The position numbers and the translations under genes are program-made. From assembly GCA_011365025.1 (NCBI GenBank), contig RDOF01000010.1, forward strand, positions 1-64,000: a stretch of 64,000 bases of DNA, read 5' to 3'. Below are positions 42,093-51,068 of this stretch, piece by piece; within the stretch, counting starts at the first letter, position 1; the number at the start of each line of letters is the position of its first letter. The stretch is from Candidatus Thorarchaeota archaeon. GTDB taxonomy: Archaea > Asgardarchaeota > Thorarchaeia > Thorarchaeales > Thorarchaeaceae. The notes under the pieces are model-generated. The model saw only the letters and a list, made by a program, of their open reading frames with translations. It ran no database searches and had not been told where the DNA came from.

Positions 42093-43052
42093 ATGGCGAA
42101 ATGTGCTTTTTGCGATGCAAATTTTGAGGCTGGCAAGGGAGATGTTCTTCTTGTCTGCCCGTTCTGCGGAACTGCCCAGACTACAGAGGGCGCGAAGTTC
42201 AAAGACCATTATATGATCAGAGTTCACTTCGACCAGGGCGAAGCTCAGACTGTTCTTCTTGATTGGGTTTCAAAACAATTGGGAGCGCCAAGCGACTTGG
42301 CAACTCAAGCCCGCTTTGTGAAGTATGAGCAGATTTGGTATCCGTTCTGGATTAGCCGTGTTGATTCCCATACAACTTATCGGGGTTTGGGAAAAGACGC
42401 CAACTTCTATGATGAGTGGCCTCAAAGAAGAGGTGCTTACAAACGAATTGACTTCTACTGGAAACCTGAGTCAGGACAATTCACGCGACGTCATGAAATT
42501 AGCATAGCTGGAGTGAAGAACATAGATGCGGATGTGCGTGGTCACCCAATACCAACAAGGGCAAAGGAGTACTTCAGCAGTGCCCATGCCGACGAGTTTG
42601 ACGGCAAGGTTCTCCACAGCGAAATTTCGGAGGATGCCGCCAAGAATCAAGCTCGCCAGGTTGCCTTTGAACGACAAACCGCTCTTGTCATGGATGAAGT
42701 TGACAAGATTGAATCCCGCGATGACAACATCGATGTTGGTGAAACATTCTTGATTCACGTCCCTGTTTGGGAATTGGAGTACAGGTATGGTAATAGCAAG
42801 TACAAGGCCTCGGTTGCTGCGTCCACCGGTTATGTCATTGAGAGCAAGTATCCAAGGTCGAAGGCATTTCGAGCGGCGGGCTCTCTATTTGGCTTTCTTT
42901 TCCTCATAGGTGGAATCGGCCTGCTTTCTATGGCAATTTTCCTGGAGTTATTCATTGGCGCAGGTCTTGTAGGTGGTAGTCTAATGACTATCTTAGGACT
43001 TGCGATTCTTTACAAGGCTCTATCAAGAAAAGAGGCCAAAGAACACATCTAA
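42093..43052 (+). CDS. Zinc-ribbon membrane protein, second of a tandem pair
   Basis: This 319-residue paralogue starts 4 bases after its neighbour. It has the same order: N-terminal zinc ribbon (AKCAFCDANF ... LVCPFCGTAQ), KYEQIWYPFWISRVDSHTTY, a later LIHVPVWELEYRYGNSKYK strand pair, and two C-terminal helices (AGSLFGFLFLIGGIGLLSMA and GLVGGSLMTILGLAILY). The repeated P-F/V-W motif marks a shared globular domain, likely a beta sandwich. The pair seem to be co-translated and may form a heteromer at the membrane. Function unknown. Confidence 0.75.
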   Translation: MAKCAFCDANFEAGKGDVLLVCPFCGTAQTTEGAKFKDHYMIRVHFDQGEAQTVLLDWVSKQLGAPSDLATQARFVKYEQIWYPFWISRVDSHTTYRGLGKDANFYDEWPQRRGAYKRIDFYWKPESGQFTRRHEISIAGVKNIDADVRGHPIPTRAKEYFSSAHADEFDGKVLHSEISEDAAKNQARQVAFERQTALVMDEVDKIESRDDNIDVGETFLIHVPVWELEYRYGNSKYKASVAASTGYVIESKYPRSKAFRAAGSLFGFLFLIGGIGLLSMAIFLELFIGAGLVGGSLMTILGLAILYKALSRKEAKEHI

Positions 43053-43056
43053 GAAC

Positions 43057-43075
43057 GAGGGGGATTTTTCCCCTC
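43057..43075. terminator. G/C-rich stem-loop between convergent genes
   Basis: GAGGGG (43057-43062) and CCCCTC (43070-43075) pair around GATTTTT; on the plus strand a T-rich ATTCTTTTTCTTCC follows. It sits 4 bases after the stop of the second zinc-ribbon gene and separates it from the convergent Nre gene. Confidence 0.55.
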
Positions 43076-43095
43076 CCCCATTCTTTTTCTTCCTT

Positions 43096-44238
43096 CTACG
43101 CAAATGTCGCAATTGAATCGACGATTCCGAGTCCTGTTTTGAGTTGATTACCCTCGCCCCATGAGTCAATTCCTGGGCTCAAAACAGATTCAAGCACATT
43201 CAATACATTCTCTCTATTCTCCAATTCTATTGGTTTTGATTGGAGTGCTTCCGCCACTCCTGCTCTCACTAACCATGGGCCTAGGAGGTCATTCCGTCGA
43301 TTTCTCGAGAGGTGAAAGATGGTGACATGTGAACTTCTCTTCTCCTTTGAGAGGTGACCATAGGCTGAAAATCTGGCATGGTCTGCGAATACTGACGTTT
43401 TTGAGTCTGAACTGCCGCCTTTCAACCCCTCAAAACTCGTTCCCAACTTGTAGTCGCCTTCGGTTCTGTCAAGCCTCAGATAATCTACTCGTGCATCTCC
43501 TGGGACCATTAATACAGTAACTGTATCTCCGAATAGAGTTCCAACATGAAGCTTGGATACATCAGATTGGGGATAGTCTACTAGATTCATTATGGCTTCA
43601 TTGACAAACGAATCTATGACCGCCTTGTAAGCTCCTCTGAGCGGAACCAATCGCCTGCTCTGGTGCCGACCCAAGAGGCCAACGGCCATGAGGCGCGCCA
43701 CTTGGTCCAGTGAATAGTCATAGTCAAGAAGTACATTGATTGCCTCATGCGACGGGATGTCTCTTTGAGACACTCTTTGGGCAACCCTACTAACCTCAGG
43801 CTCTGATATTATATGGAGCTTAGAAACCGTTACCAATGGCCCGCAGGGTAGCATTCCTCCCACGGGTTGAAGTGTGCGTGGGGGTAGACTAGGCGTTTCA
43901 ACTTCAAGAGCAACCGGTGACACAGACAGAGCCATAGTCTGAAGCAATTCCACGGCAGTGCTTGGCTGCATCTCACGGGCATTTACCGGGAGTACAAGCC
44001 TGTAGAGATTTCGCCTCATGCTGAGGATTGCCTCTCTCTCAAGTCCACCCCATGCCTCGGAGTGGTCGTAGATCGAGAGGTATTCAGATGGTTGTGTTGA
44101 AGCCAAAACTCCCGCCAAGAGAACGGGGTACCGAGCAGTAGAAAGAGAGAGTCCTGGCGGACTAAAGAGCGTCATGTCGTGAGTTGTATCTGACTGATTC
44201 AGCTGCAACTGACTAACGACCGTATCGCCAATAGCCAT
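43096..44238 (-). CDS. Nre family DNA repair protein
   Basis: The 380-residue protein matches the archaeal Nre family. The N-terminal domain has GDTVVSQLQL, FSPPGLSL and RYPVLLAGVL; the central part has ALSVSPVALEVE, GPLVTVSKLHIISEPEVSRV, then GLLGRHQSRRLVPLRGAYKA. Nre proteins work with UvrABC and PCNA in repair of cross-links in haloarchaea. The cysteine cluster found at the N terminus of many members is missing, and the C-terminal residues (GLGIVDSIATF) are not a clear PCNA-interacting box. ATG 44238 has GGGGGT 7 bases upstream; the frame extends to 44268. Confidence 0.85.
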   Translation of the reverse strand: MAIGDTVVSQLQLNQSDTTHDMTLFSPPGLSLSTARYPVLLAGVLASTQPSEYLSIYDHSEAWGGLEREAILSMRRNLYRLVLPVNAREMQPSTAVELLQTMALSVSPVALEVETPSLPPRTLQPVGGMLPCGPLVTVSKLHIISEPEVSRVAQRVSQRDIPSHEAINVLLDYDYSLDQVARLMAVGLLGRHQSRRLVPLRGAYKAVIDSFVNEAIMNLVDYPQSDVSKLHVGTLFGDTVTVLMVPGDARVDYLRLDRTEGDYKLGTSFEGLKGGSSDSKTSVFADHARFSAYGHLSKEKRSSHVTIFHLSRNRRNDLLGPWLVRAGVAEALQSKPIELENRENVLNVLESVLSPGIDSWGEGNQLKTGLGIVDSIATFA

Positions 44239-44415
44239 AGTCGTACCCCCAGAGAGAGAATGGAACAATGATTTTCTTCTACATTCCTGTGATTTGTCGC
44301 TTCTCCGGCCTTCCTATCTCTCTGAAGGGATGAGAGTAGCGCGGAGAGAGTCGCCCGAAAGTAATTGCTTCTGACGAATAGTCTTAAATCGAAGGTGCTG
44401 AGCAGTTCCTCGAAG

Positions 44416-44880
44416 GTGGGTAAGCTCTTGGCGAATATAAAGGAACAGCTCAAGGATTATCTTGATTTACTGAATATGGTCTATAAATGGAAGGAGTCCG
44501 AAGAGATTTTCGAGTTGACGTTTAGGGAACGCAAGGATGATAAACCCGTGAGCAAGAAACCAACAGGAACAGAATCTTTTACATACACCATTGAAATACG
44601 CCCGGGCAAAAAGTGGATTCAAATCTATTGTGATGTTTACCCATTGGCAAAGATACCTTCTGAAAAGCGAGATGCTGTCTTTCTGGATCTACTGAGATGC
44701 AACCGCGATTATGCAGAAGTATGTTTTGATTTCGATAAGGAGCGTGGATTCATCGGAACCTCGCAAGAGATGATGATTCAAGGGCTCAACTTTGATTCGT
44801 TTAGAGAGGAGTTTCTTGCCGTTCCCTGGGCCGTCAAGAAATTCTGGGCTGAGATAGCAAGAAGTCATAACCTGAAATGA
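44416..44880 (+). CDS. YbjN/type III chaperone-like fold protein
   Basis: The protein (about 154 residues from GTG 44416, or 171 from TTG 44365) has a helix, beta-sheet, helix order with FTYTIEIRPGKKWIQIYCDV, RDAVFLDLLRCNRDY, EVCFDFDKERGFIGTS and a final helix SFREEFLAVPWAVKKFWAEI. This pattern resembles the YbjN-like/secretion-chaperone fold, used by sensory and chaperone proteins. CTTAAA at 44384-44389 would place the transcript start near 44410, favouring a leaderless GTG 44416. It converges with the AlaX gene. Substrate or partner unknown. Confidence 0.6.
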   Translation: MGKLLANIKEQLKDYLDLLNMVYKWKESEEIFELTFRERKDDKPVSKKPTGTESFTYTIEIRPGKKWIQIYCDVYPLAKIPSEKRDAVFLDLLRCNRDYAEVCFDFDKERGFIGTSQEMMIQGLNFDSFREEFLAVPWAVKKFWAEIARSHNLK

Positions 44881-44924
44881 GGTTGTTAGCTGGGCTTCTG
44901 ATTTGACCACAGAACTGGGACCTA

Positions 44925-46130
44925 CTAGCGCCCAAGGCTTTCTCTGAGGTCCGAAATTATCCCCTGAAAAAGCCCCTCTAAGTCCTCTACATCGGAGAAG
45001 CCTCCTGTATACACTTCTTTGCTTCCTCCGCCTCTTCCTCCACGTTCTTCAACAATGCGGGAAATGTAATCGCCAGCCGGCTTCTTCAGTCCGCCAGTCC
45101 ATAGAATTAGACTTGGCTTCTCTCCAGTATTGCTAAGCATTACTGCAAATGGCTCCTCGATTTTGATTTGCTTTAGAAGATGCTTCATATCCTTGGCACC
45201 AAAACCCGGAAGAAGGTGGTGAATGAAATTGATACCATTAACTTGCTCAACCCTACGACCTTCCAATATCAGCTCCGTAATTTTGTTCAGCATTGCCGTC
45301 CTTTCTAATGATATTGCCCTAGCCTTATCGATTACAGCTCCAATCTGTTCAATCTCATACGGATAGTCATGCTTCCTTCTCAGAATCTCGTTGAAGGTGT
45401 CCACCATCATTGAAATGGCTTTGGCCCCTGTAACGAACTCAACTCTAATCCCTCTTTCAAGCTGCTTTAGATCGACCAATTTGAAAGCTCCAATGTCTCC
45501 CGTGTTAAGGACATGAATTCCAGAACACGCTGACTCGTCGTAGTCCCCGACCTTGACGATTCTCATGGTTTCGTGCTTCTTTGTGATTCCTTCTCTGGCA
45601 CGGACGGATTCTGGAAGATTCGCTGCTGGAACCAACTCTGTGATGACGGGGTAATCCCCCCGAATCAGATCTTGAACTGCCTTTTCCGCTTCAACAACAT
45701 CCTCGAAGCTCAGGATTGCTCCACACAGGTCTACGACCCCGTTCTCTCCGTCTATCCAGATATAGCCGAGCTCCACTTCTGAATGAATCTTTTTCATCGA
45801 TGCCACAAAGATATGCTCTGCAGTATGATTCCTCATACTTGCTCTCCTCCACTGCATGTCTAAGTGGAGTCTTGCCCTTGTTCCGGGTTCAACCATTTTG
45901 TCTGTAATGAGGACAACTTTCTCTTCAATCAAAGCCGAATCCAAAATTTGCGCCGAGTTATGATTCCACTCGATTTGTCCTCTATCTCCTGCTTGACCTC
46001 CACCTGCCGGTCTGACGACATCTTCCTCAATGGCGACCTCAAATCTATCTCCCTTTTGTTCGCAAGAAATGGCAGTGACCTGAAAAGAATCTCGAAGGGG
46101 ACTTGTCCAGTAGGGCGGAACATTAGACAA
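44925..46130 (-). CDS. AlaX-type trans-editing enzyme with C-terminal DHHA1 domain
   Basis: The 402-residue protein is related to the editing and C-terminal parts of alanyl-tRNA synthetase and would clear Ser-tRNA-Ala or Gly-tRNA-Ala. The N-terminal beta-barrel has RPAGGGQAGDRG, the zinc site has RNHTAEHIF (HxxxH) and ACSGIHV (CxxxH), and a DHHA1 domain ends with RGGRGGGSKEVYTGGF. This is the long form (AlaX-L). The initiator is TTG: TTG 46130 has GAGGTG 7 bases upstream, and TTG 46133 directly before it is in frame. Confidence 0.93.
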   Translation of the reverse strand: MSNVPPYWTSPLRDSFQVTAISCEQKGDRFEVAIEEDVVRPAGGGQAGDRGQIEWNHNSAQILDSALIEEKVVLITDKMVEPGTRARLHLDMQWRRASMRNHTAEHIFVASMKKIHSEVELGYIWIDGENGVVDLCGAILSFEDVVEAEKAVQDLIRGDYPVITELVPAANLPESVRAREGITKKHETMRIVKVGDYDESACSGIHVLNTGDIGAFKLVDLKQLERGIRVEFVTGAKAISMMVDTFNEILRRKHDYPYEIEQIGAVIDKARAISLERTAMLNKITELILEGRRVEQVNGINFIHHLLPGFGAKDMKHLLKQIKIEEPFAVMLSNTGEKPSLILWTGGLKKPAGDYISRIVEERGGRGGGSKEVYTGGFSDVEDLEGLFQGIISDLRESLGR

Positions 46131-46211
46131 CAAAATACACCTCAGCCGAAACCGATAAAGAGGGGACTCCTTTTTATTCCTAACCTAACGGTAGAATTGA
46201 GGCCCATACTA

Positions 46212-47462
46212 ATGTCACGTTTCCTTAAGAGAGACCCAATAAAGAGAGCCAAGAAATGTGTGGAGAAGGCGTTGGAGGAGATCGAGGCGGGTTTCCCTGT
46301 ATATGCCAGTTTTGAGTACGAGAAAGCAGCTGGTCTATTCATGGAAGACGGGGAGGTTGATTTTGCAGTCAAGTACTTCCGAGAAGCAGCCTACGCCGCT
46401 CTGGAGTCAAATGATCACATACGAACCGCTGAGATGAAGATGCTTGCGGCAGATGCTCTATTGGTAGATTCGCAATTTGATGTGGCTGGCGGGCTTTTTT
46501 CTGAAGCTTCAGACCATCAATATAGAGAGAATCGAGCGAATTCCTCAGCCAAGGCAATTTCGACAGCTATCCTCTCCTATCTTGCCGCTCGAAATTTCGA
46601 TACTGCAATCAACCTTCAGCGGAAAGCTGAGAAGCGTTTCCCGAAGAAGGAAGCCGCGAAACTGCCAGGGTTTGAGCTAGCACAGCTCTGTGTCGCAGTG
46701 CTTTGCGAAGGCAAGGAAACAACTGAGAAGGATCTGAAGAGGGCTCGGTCTTCAGCTAAGGTCCGCGAGCCTGAGGTAGGACTGTTCGATTTTGTAATCA
46801 ACTCGGTGAGCCTTGCTCTGCAAACTGAGGTGACTATAGAGTGGGCCGGAGAGAAGAAAGATGAAGTTAGCGTGAAGAGCCCCCTCGAATTCGAACTCCG
46901 ATACTCCTGTCCTGTTCCCGTAAGAGTTGTTGACAAGAAGTACAATATATCAAAAAGCCTCAAGTTCACAAATGAGCCTGTCATCGAGGGCGGTCCTTCA
47001 TCGCAGGATTCATGGCTTCTTGAGGTGACTCCAGTTCTCAGCGGCGATGGCTCGATAGGTCCTTTCAGTCTGACTCTCGAAGGTGATCAAGTTCTCGTGA
47101 ACAAGATCTCCAATGTTGTCGAGTTTGGAATTCAACGGGCTCCCTCTGACTTAACCATGGAGCTTACTCCACAGCGTATCTCATGTGGTTTGGGAGATGA
47201 AACCGTTTTCAACATAGTTCTTAAGAACGAGGGCGATGGCCCTGCAGATAATATCAAAATACAAGTACAGCTTTCCGATGGCCTTGAGGTTTCTTTGGGC
47301 AGCAATGAAAAGACTATACAATTCATTGGGCCAAGCGAACGGATGATGTTTCAAATCTATGTTCGAGGCGTTTCGATGGGTTCTCAGCTTGTTACAGTGC
47401 TTGCGGTCGAAGGTCGAACTGGGAAAGAGATTATTGCAACCTCGCAGGTAGATGTCGCATAG
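46212..47462 (+). CDS. TPR/SNAP-like repeats fused to two Ig-like domains, cytosolic
   Basis: Residues about 1-180 are helical TPR-like repeats resembling SNAP proteins (EKALEEIEAGFPVYASFEYE, AVKYFREAAYAALESNDHIR, FDVAGGLFSEASDHQYREN). The C-terminal 220 residues are beta-rich, with two Ig-like or CARDB-like domains; the last one reads ELTPQRISCGLGDETVFNIV then KNEGDGPADNIKIQVQL. There is no signal peptide and no membrane helix, so the Ig-like domains should be cytosolic, which is uncommon. ATG 46212 has GAGG 9 bases upstream; the frame extends to 45864 without homology. It is divergent from AlaX, and its stop abuts the stop of the next gene. Confidence 0.7.
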   Translation: MSRFLKRDPIKRAKKCVEKALEEIEAGFPVYASFEYEKAAGLFMEDGEVDFAVKYFREAAYAALESNDHIRTAEMKMLAADALLVDSQFDVAGGLFSEASDHQYRENRANSSAKAISTAILSYLAARNFDTAINLQRKAEKRFPKKEAAKLPGFELAQLCVAVLCEGKETTEKDLKRARSSAKVREPEVGLFDFVINSVSLALQTEVTIEWAGEKKDEVSVKSPLEFELRYSCPVPVRVVDKKYNISKSLKFTNEPVIEGGPSSQDSWLLEVTPVLSGDGSIGPFSLTLEGDQVLVNKISNVVEFGIQRAPSDLTMELTPQRISCGLGDETVFNIVLKNEGDGPADNIKIQVQLSDGLEVSLGSNEKTIQFIGPSERMMFQIYVRGVSMGSQLVTVLAVEGRTGKEIIATSQVDVA

Positions 47463-48188
47463 TTACTTGTTCTTGCGGGATTCAAGAATGATGTCTAAGC
47501 ATGCGCCCATCACATCCTGAATCGTTTCCTGTCCCTCGAAATCACGCAGGTACTGGTAAGCCTCGTCCACCTTATCCCTTGTGAGCGCTTCAACGAAATT
47601 GAGCAGAGATTTCAACCACTCCTCTCTTGTCTTGTCAATGGCTTTCTTTGCTTTCTCTATTCTGTCCCTAGCCTCTGACATCTTGTTTATTGTGGCAAAT
47701 CCCATTGCAGCCAAGGACAGATCAATCACAGCTCGTTGAGCGCGTCCCTCTTCGAGTGCCTCTTCAGCGGCCTTATCATAGAGGTTGCCAATGTTTTCCG
47801 CGCAGGTCAGGAAGTAATCGTAGTCGCCCAGTCTATGACATGCAAATGCAGCCCAAAGATAGGCTTGAGCGGCTGTCTCTGTCATATCGACTTCGAGCGC
47901 CTGTTCGGCTGCATTCTCGTAGAGATGAAGTGCAGTATCAAACTCGCTTGTCTGTCTGTACTGAGTGGCTGCTTCAAAATAGGAAGTTGCTGCCGACTTG
48001 TAGTCTTCTGCTTCAACACTCTGCTCTGCATGCATATGGTAGTACTCAGCGGCTTTTCGAGCCATCTCAAGGACTCTATCAAGGTAGCAGCTTGCAGCCT
48101 GCTTGTACTGATTTGCCGCTTGGTAGTACTTCTCAGCCTCGGCAAACTCGCCTGCTAGCCGTTCCCATTGTGTGCACTCTTCTTCCAT
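47463..48188 (-). CDS. SNAP-like TPR protein
   Basis: The 241-residue protein is a run of about six helical hairpins with TPR consensus, arranged like alpha/gamma-SNAP: AEKYYQAANQYKQAASCYLD, AEDYKSAATSYFEAATQYRQ, FDTALHLYENAAEQALEVDM, TAAQAYLWAAFACHRLGDYD and RAVIDLSLAAMGFATINKMS. SNAPs couple NSF-type ATPases to SNARE bundles in eukaryotes; whether this protein does anything similar is unknown and neither partner is in the window. Its last base adjoins the last base of the convergent TPR/Ig-like gene, so the two share a 3' boundary. Confidence 0.75.
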   Translation of the reverse strand: MEEECTQWERLAGEFAEAEKYYQAANQYKQAASCYLDRVLEMARKAAEYYHMHAEQSVEAEDYKSAATSYFEAATQYRQTSEFDTALHLYENAAEQALEVDMTETAAQAYLWAAFACHRLGDYDYFLTCAENIGNLYDKAAEEALEEGRAQRAVIDLSLAAMGFATINKMSEARDRIEKAKKAIDKTREEWLKSLLNFVEALTRDKVDEAYQYLRDFEGQETIQDVMGACLDIILESRKNK

Positions 48189-48472
48189 GGATTTCTCGAC
48201 CTATACTTTCAGCACCTATCTGGAGTATACGCTCGGCATACCATCAAGGGGGTATATCTAGTCGCTGCGGGGTGCAATAAAATCTTACTCTGATGAAGTC
48301 GGTAAGGCAAAAACCATTCTTGCCACAGAAAAAGCCTCCCCCAAGGCCTCATGTCCACGCCTTGCCATCACTGACGAATGTTTTCCTAAATTGCTTAAAA
48401 AACAAAATAACAATACCGCACTCTCCATTACTTTATAACGCCAACTGCCCAAGAGCGGAGAAAGGTGAGGTT

Positions 48473-50995
48473 ATGAAACGCGTCCTACCTATTGCTTTTG
48501 CTTTCATACTTACGAGTTTCATCATCATGCCAGTTCCAATTCTGGCCACTAATTCGATGAATTCAGTGATGGCGGATGATGACATAGCAAGTCTACTGCC
48601 AATGGCTCAGAACACTGGCGGAGTCTTCCACAGTGTCCGAGTGGCGGTATACAGCGAAGCTAACACAACAGTTCCAAGCTATTCATTTGCTGAGGGTCTT
48701 ACAAATCATCTATCGGAAGTTGTTGCCCTTCTAGAGGATGCTGGATATTCCGTTGATTTACTCTCTACTCAGGACATATTAGATCACAAGCTAATGACCG
48801 CTGATTACGATGTTCTTGTTCTTGTTAACAACCTGCCTAGAGAGAGTATCTACAATTATGTCAAGGAGTTCTGGCTTGGCGGTGGTGGCATCCTCAGTTT
48901 CAATGGTGCAATTAGCTACCTGATTCATTCTGGAATCATGCTTGTGGGTGCTGAAGGATTTGACGGAAGAGGGATTGCGTACGACTACAGGTCGCATGAT
49001 GATTTCCTTGTTACGGCAAGACATCCCACTGACAAGAGCTGTCATGTTGATGATGTTGTTTCCGAACGTGCGGGCGATTGGGTCATCTTTGGCAATGCTT
49101 TGTTCTCTAGCTATCCAAATGGGGCATATGCAGTGTCCTTTTTGGAGAACGCAACACAGCCAATGTGGTCTGCGGGAATCGCCATCGACAACAGAGTGCG
49201 TGGTGGCAGGGTCGTTCAGATTCCGGGAGATGGCAATCCAGTAGCTAATGACTTTGAGACCATCATTGTCGATTCCGTTGACTGGCTGGCTCCAAGGCCA
49301 AAAGGAAGAGTTGTCTATGATTTGTCACATTCTCCGAGATTATGTGTTGATTTGTGGGATGATGCACTTGCAACGCTATGGTCTGTTGACAACAACTTTG
49401 GTGAATTGAGAAATCTGGCCGCAAATCACACATTCACCTTTGACAAGCTGTATCCCTTGGCATCTGGCAACCTGACAATAGACCGCCTTCAAAAATATGA
49501 TGTCCTCATCATTGACTGGCCCGACCTGAACTTCACAGATGCAGAGATTACGGCGGTTGAGAATTGGGTGACCAATGGAGGTAGCATTATTGTTCTGGGC
49601 GACCGAACTGGTCTTGGTGGCAACGGCTACCTTTACATTAATGTGCTTCTGCAGAGCTTTGATATGAGTCTCGGGACAACAAACGTGCTGAACTACGTTT
49701 CACTCACATCTGAGGACCATGAAACTACCGAAGGCGCGCCCGCTCTCTCCGCAGGATACAGAAACTACCTGAGTGTGATTGGCGACGCGGAATCCATTTG
49801 GAAGGATGGCACTAATACTGTTGTTGCATCTCAGGAGTTCAGTCAGGGGAGGGCTATTCTTTCTGGTGACCAGAACATCTTTGATAACACTCAGCTACCC
49901 CAAGAGTATAACGTTCGCTTTGCCTTGAACGCCCTCAATTGGCTGACCGCAAACGATGCCGAGGTTCTTCTACTCACCGATTATGGTCCTGAGTTAGGTT
50001 ACCACTCTCACCTGGCCCATGCTCTAAATGATCTTGGAATTCCCTATCAGCTATCATTGAGTCAGGTCTGGCTAGATCTTTTCCTGGACTCCAAATCCTG
50101 GGGTCTTGTAATCATCAACGTGCCTAACTATGGGCTTAACAACGACAATCTTGGTGAGCTATATACCTACGCAGATGCTGGCGGAAGGCTCCTAATGTCC
50201 TTCTATGATATGGATATTCAAGACACGCATCCTTTGTGGAGTCTAATTGGAGTCGAGCATTCAGCGGACATAACGGCGCAATCTCCAATATTCCTCTGGG
50301 ACAACTCCCACCCAATTTTCAATCTGCCAAATGCTTACAGCGAGGCCAACTACACTTGGGGTACAGCCTATGGTGACGATGGCGATACCGTAACGGTTGT
50401 TGGAGGCGCCACCGCCTTGGCAGGTGCCACTGCATCCGCTGATGCAGGCAATGCGCTTATCGTGCTAAGTGCTGATGGGAAGATACTGCTCAATTCATAC
50501 CTGATAGACGAGCTTAGTAATGACCAAGATGACTCAACATATCAGGATGCAGCTGAATTATGGCAGAATGAGATCGCCTTCATGATGCGCCCAACGGTGG
50601 ATTCTCCTGCGGATGTAACTTACATAGGAGGCGCGACTGGCAATACGATTGTGTGGTCTCCTGCATCGTACCATCCATATCAGTATGAAATCCTCCAGAA
50701 TGGGTCATCAGTAGCTTCTGGCAACTGGAATGAAACTCAAGTTTCCATTAATGTCGATGGACTTGCGGCTGGAGTCTATGCCTACCAGGTAATTGTCTAC
50801 GACTTCACTGGGAATTCTGCGTTTGATACCGTTCTTGTCACTGTGACTCCTGGCCTATTCGGCATTGATATGATGATTATCATCGCAGCGGTTGCAGGCG
50901 TAGTGGTGCTTGTGATTGTCCTTGCGGTGGTTCTAAGAAAACGGTCGGGCAGTGCCAAGCCAAAGCCGAAGCCAAAGAAAAAATCCAAGAAATGA
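48473..50995 (+). CDS. Large surface protein with GATase1-like domains and C-terminal anchor
   Basis: The 840-residue protein has a signal peptide (VLPIAFAFILTSFIIMPVPI), repeated segments of the class I glutamine-amidotransferase-like/ThuA fold (VRVAVYSEA ... LSTQDILDHKLMTADYDVLV; IDRLQKYDVLIIDWPDLNFT; EVLLLTDYGPELGYHSHLA), a fibronectin-like SPASYHPYQYEILQNG domain and a C-terminal helix (MMIIIAAVAGVVVLVIVLAV) followed by a lysine/proline-rich KPKPKPKKKSKK tail. No catalytic Cys-His pair stands out, so binding or scaffold use on the cell surface is likelier. ATG 48473 has GGTGAGG 2-8 bases upstream and TTTATAAC 40 bases before it. Confidence 0.75.
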   Translation: MKRVLPIAFAFILTSFIIMPVPILATNSMNSVMADDDIASLLPMAQNTGGVFHSVRVAVYSEANTTVPSYSFAEGLTNHLSEVVALLEDAGYSVDLLSTQDILDHKLMTADYDVLVLVNNLPRESIYNYVKEFWLGGGGILSFNGAISYLIHSGIMLVGAEGFDGRGIAYDYRSHDDFLVTARHPTDKSCHVDDVVSERAGDWVIFGNALFSSYPNGAYAVSFLENATQPMWSAGIAIDNRVRGGRVVQIPGDGNPVANDFETIIVDSVDWLAPRPKGRVVYDLSHSPRLCVDLWDDALATLWSVDNNFGELRNLAANHTFTFDKLYPLASGNLTIDRLQKYDVLIIDWPDLNFTDAEITAVENWVTNGGSIIVLGDRTGLGGNGYLYINVLLQSFDMSLGTTNVLNYVSLTSEDHETTEGAPALSAGYRNYLSVIGDAESIWKDGTNTVVASQEFSQGRAILSGDQNIFDNTQLPQEYNVRFALNALNWLTANDAEVLLLTDYGPELGYHSHLAHALNDLGIPYQLSLSQVWLDLFLDSKSWGLVIINVPNYGLNNDNLGELYTYADAGGRLLMSFYDMDIQDTHPLWSLIGVEHSADITAQSPIFLWDNSHPIFNLPNAYSEANYTWGTAYGDDGDTVTVVGGATALAGATASADAGNALIVLSADGKILLNSYLIDELSNDQDDSTYQDAAELWQNEIAFMMRPTVDSPADVTYIGGATGNTIVWSPASYHPYQYEILQNGSSVASGNWNETQVSINVDGLAAGVYAYQVIVYDFTGNSAFDTVLVTVTPGLFGIDMMIIIAAVAGVVVLVIVLAVVLRKRSGSAKPKPKPKKKSKK

Positions 50996-51002
50996 TACAT
51001 TT

Positions 51003-51034
51003 GAAGAGGTGCTTCCTTTATGGATGCCCTCTTC
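51003..51034. terminator. Stem-loop between the surface protein and HMG-CoA reductase genes
   Basis: GAAGAGG (51003-51009) and CCTCTTC (51028-51034) can pair across an 18-base loop and are followed on the plus strand by ATCTCTCTTTATTTTTCC. This suggests termination of the surface-protein transcript before the convergent gene. Confidence 0.45.
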
Positions 51035-51068
51035 ATCTCTCTTTATTTTTCCGTACAAATGTCGGGCG

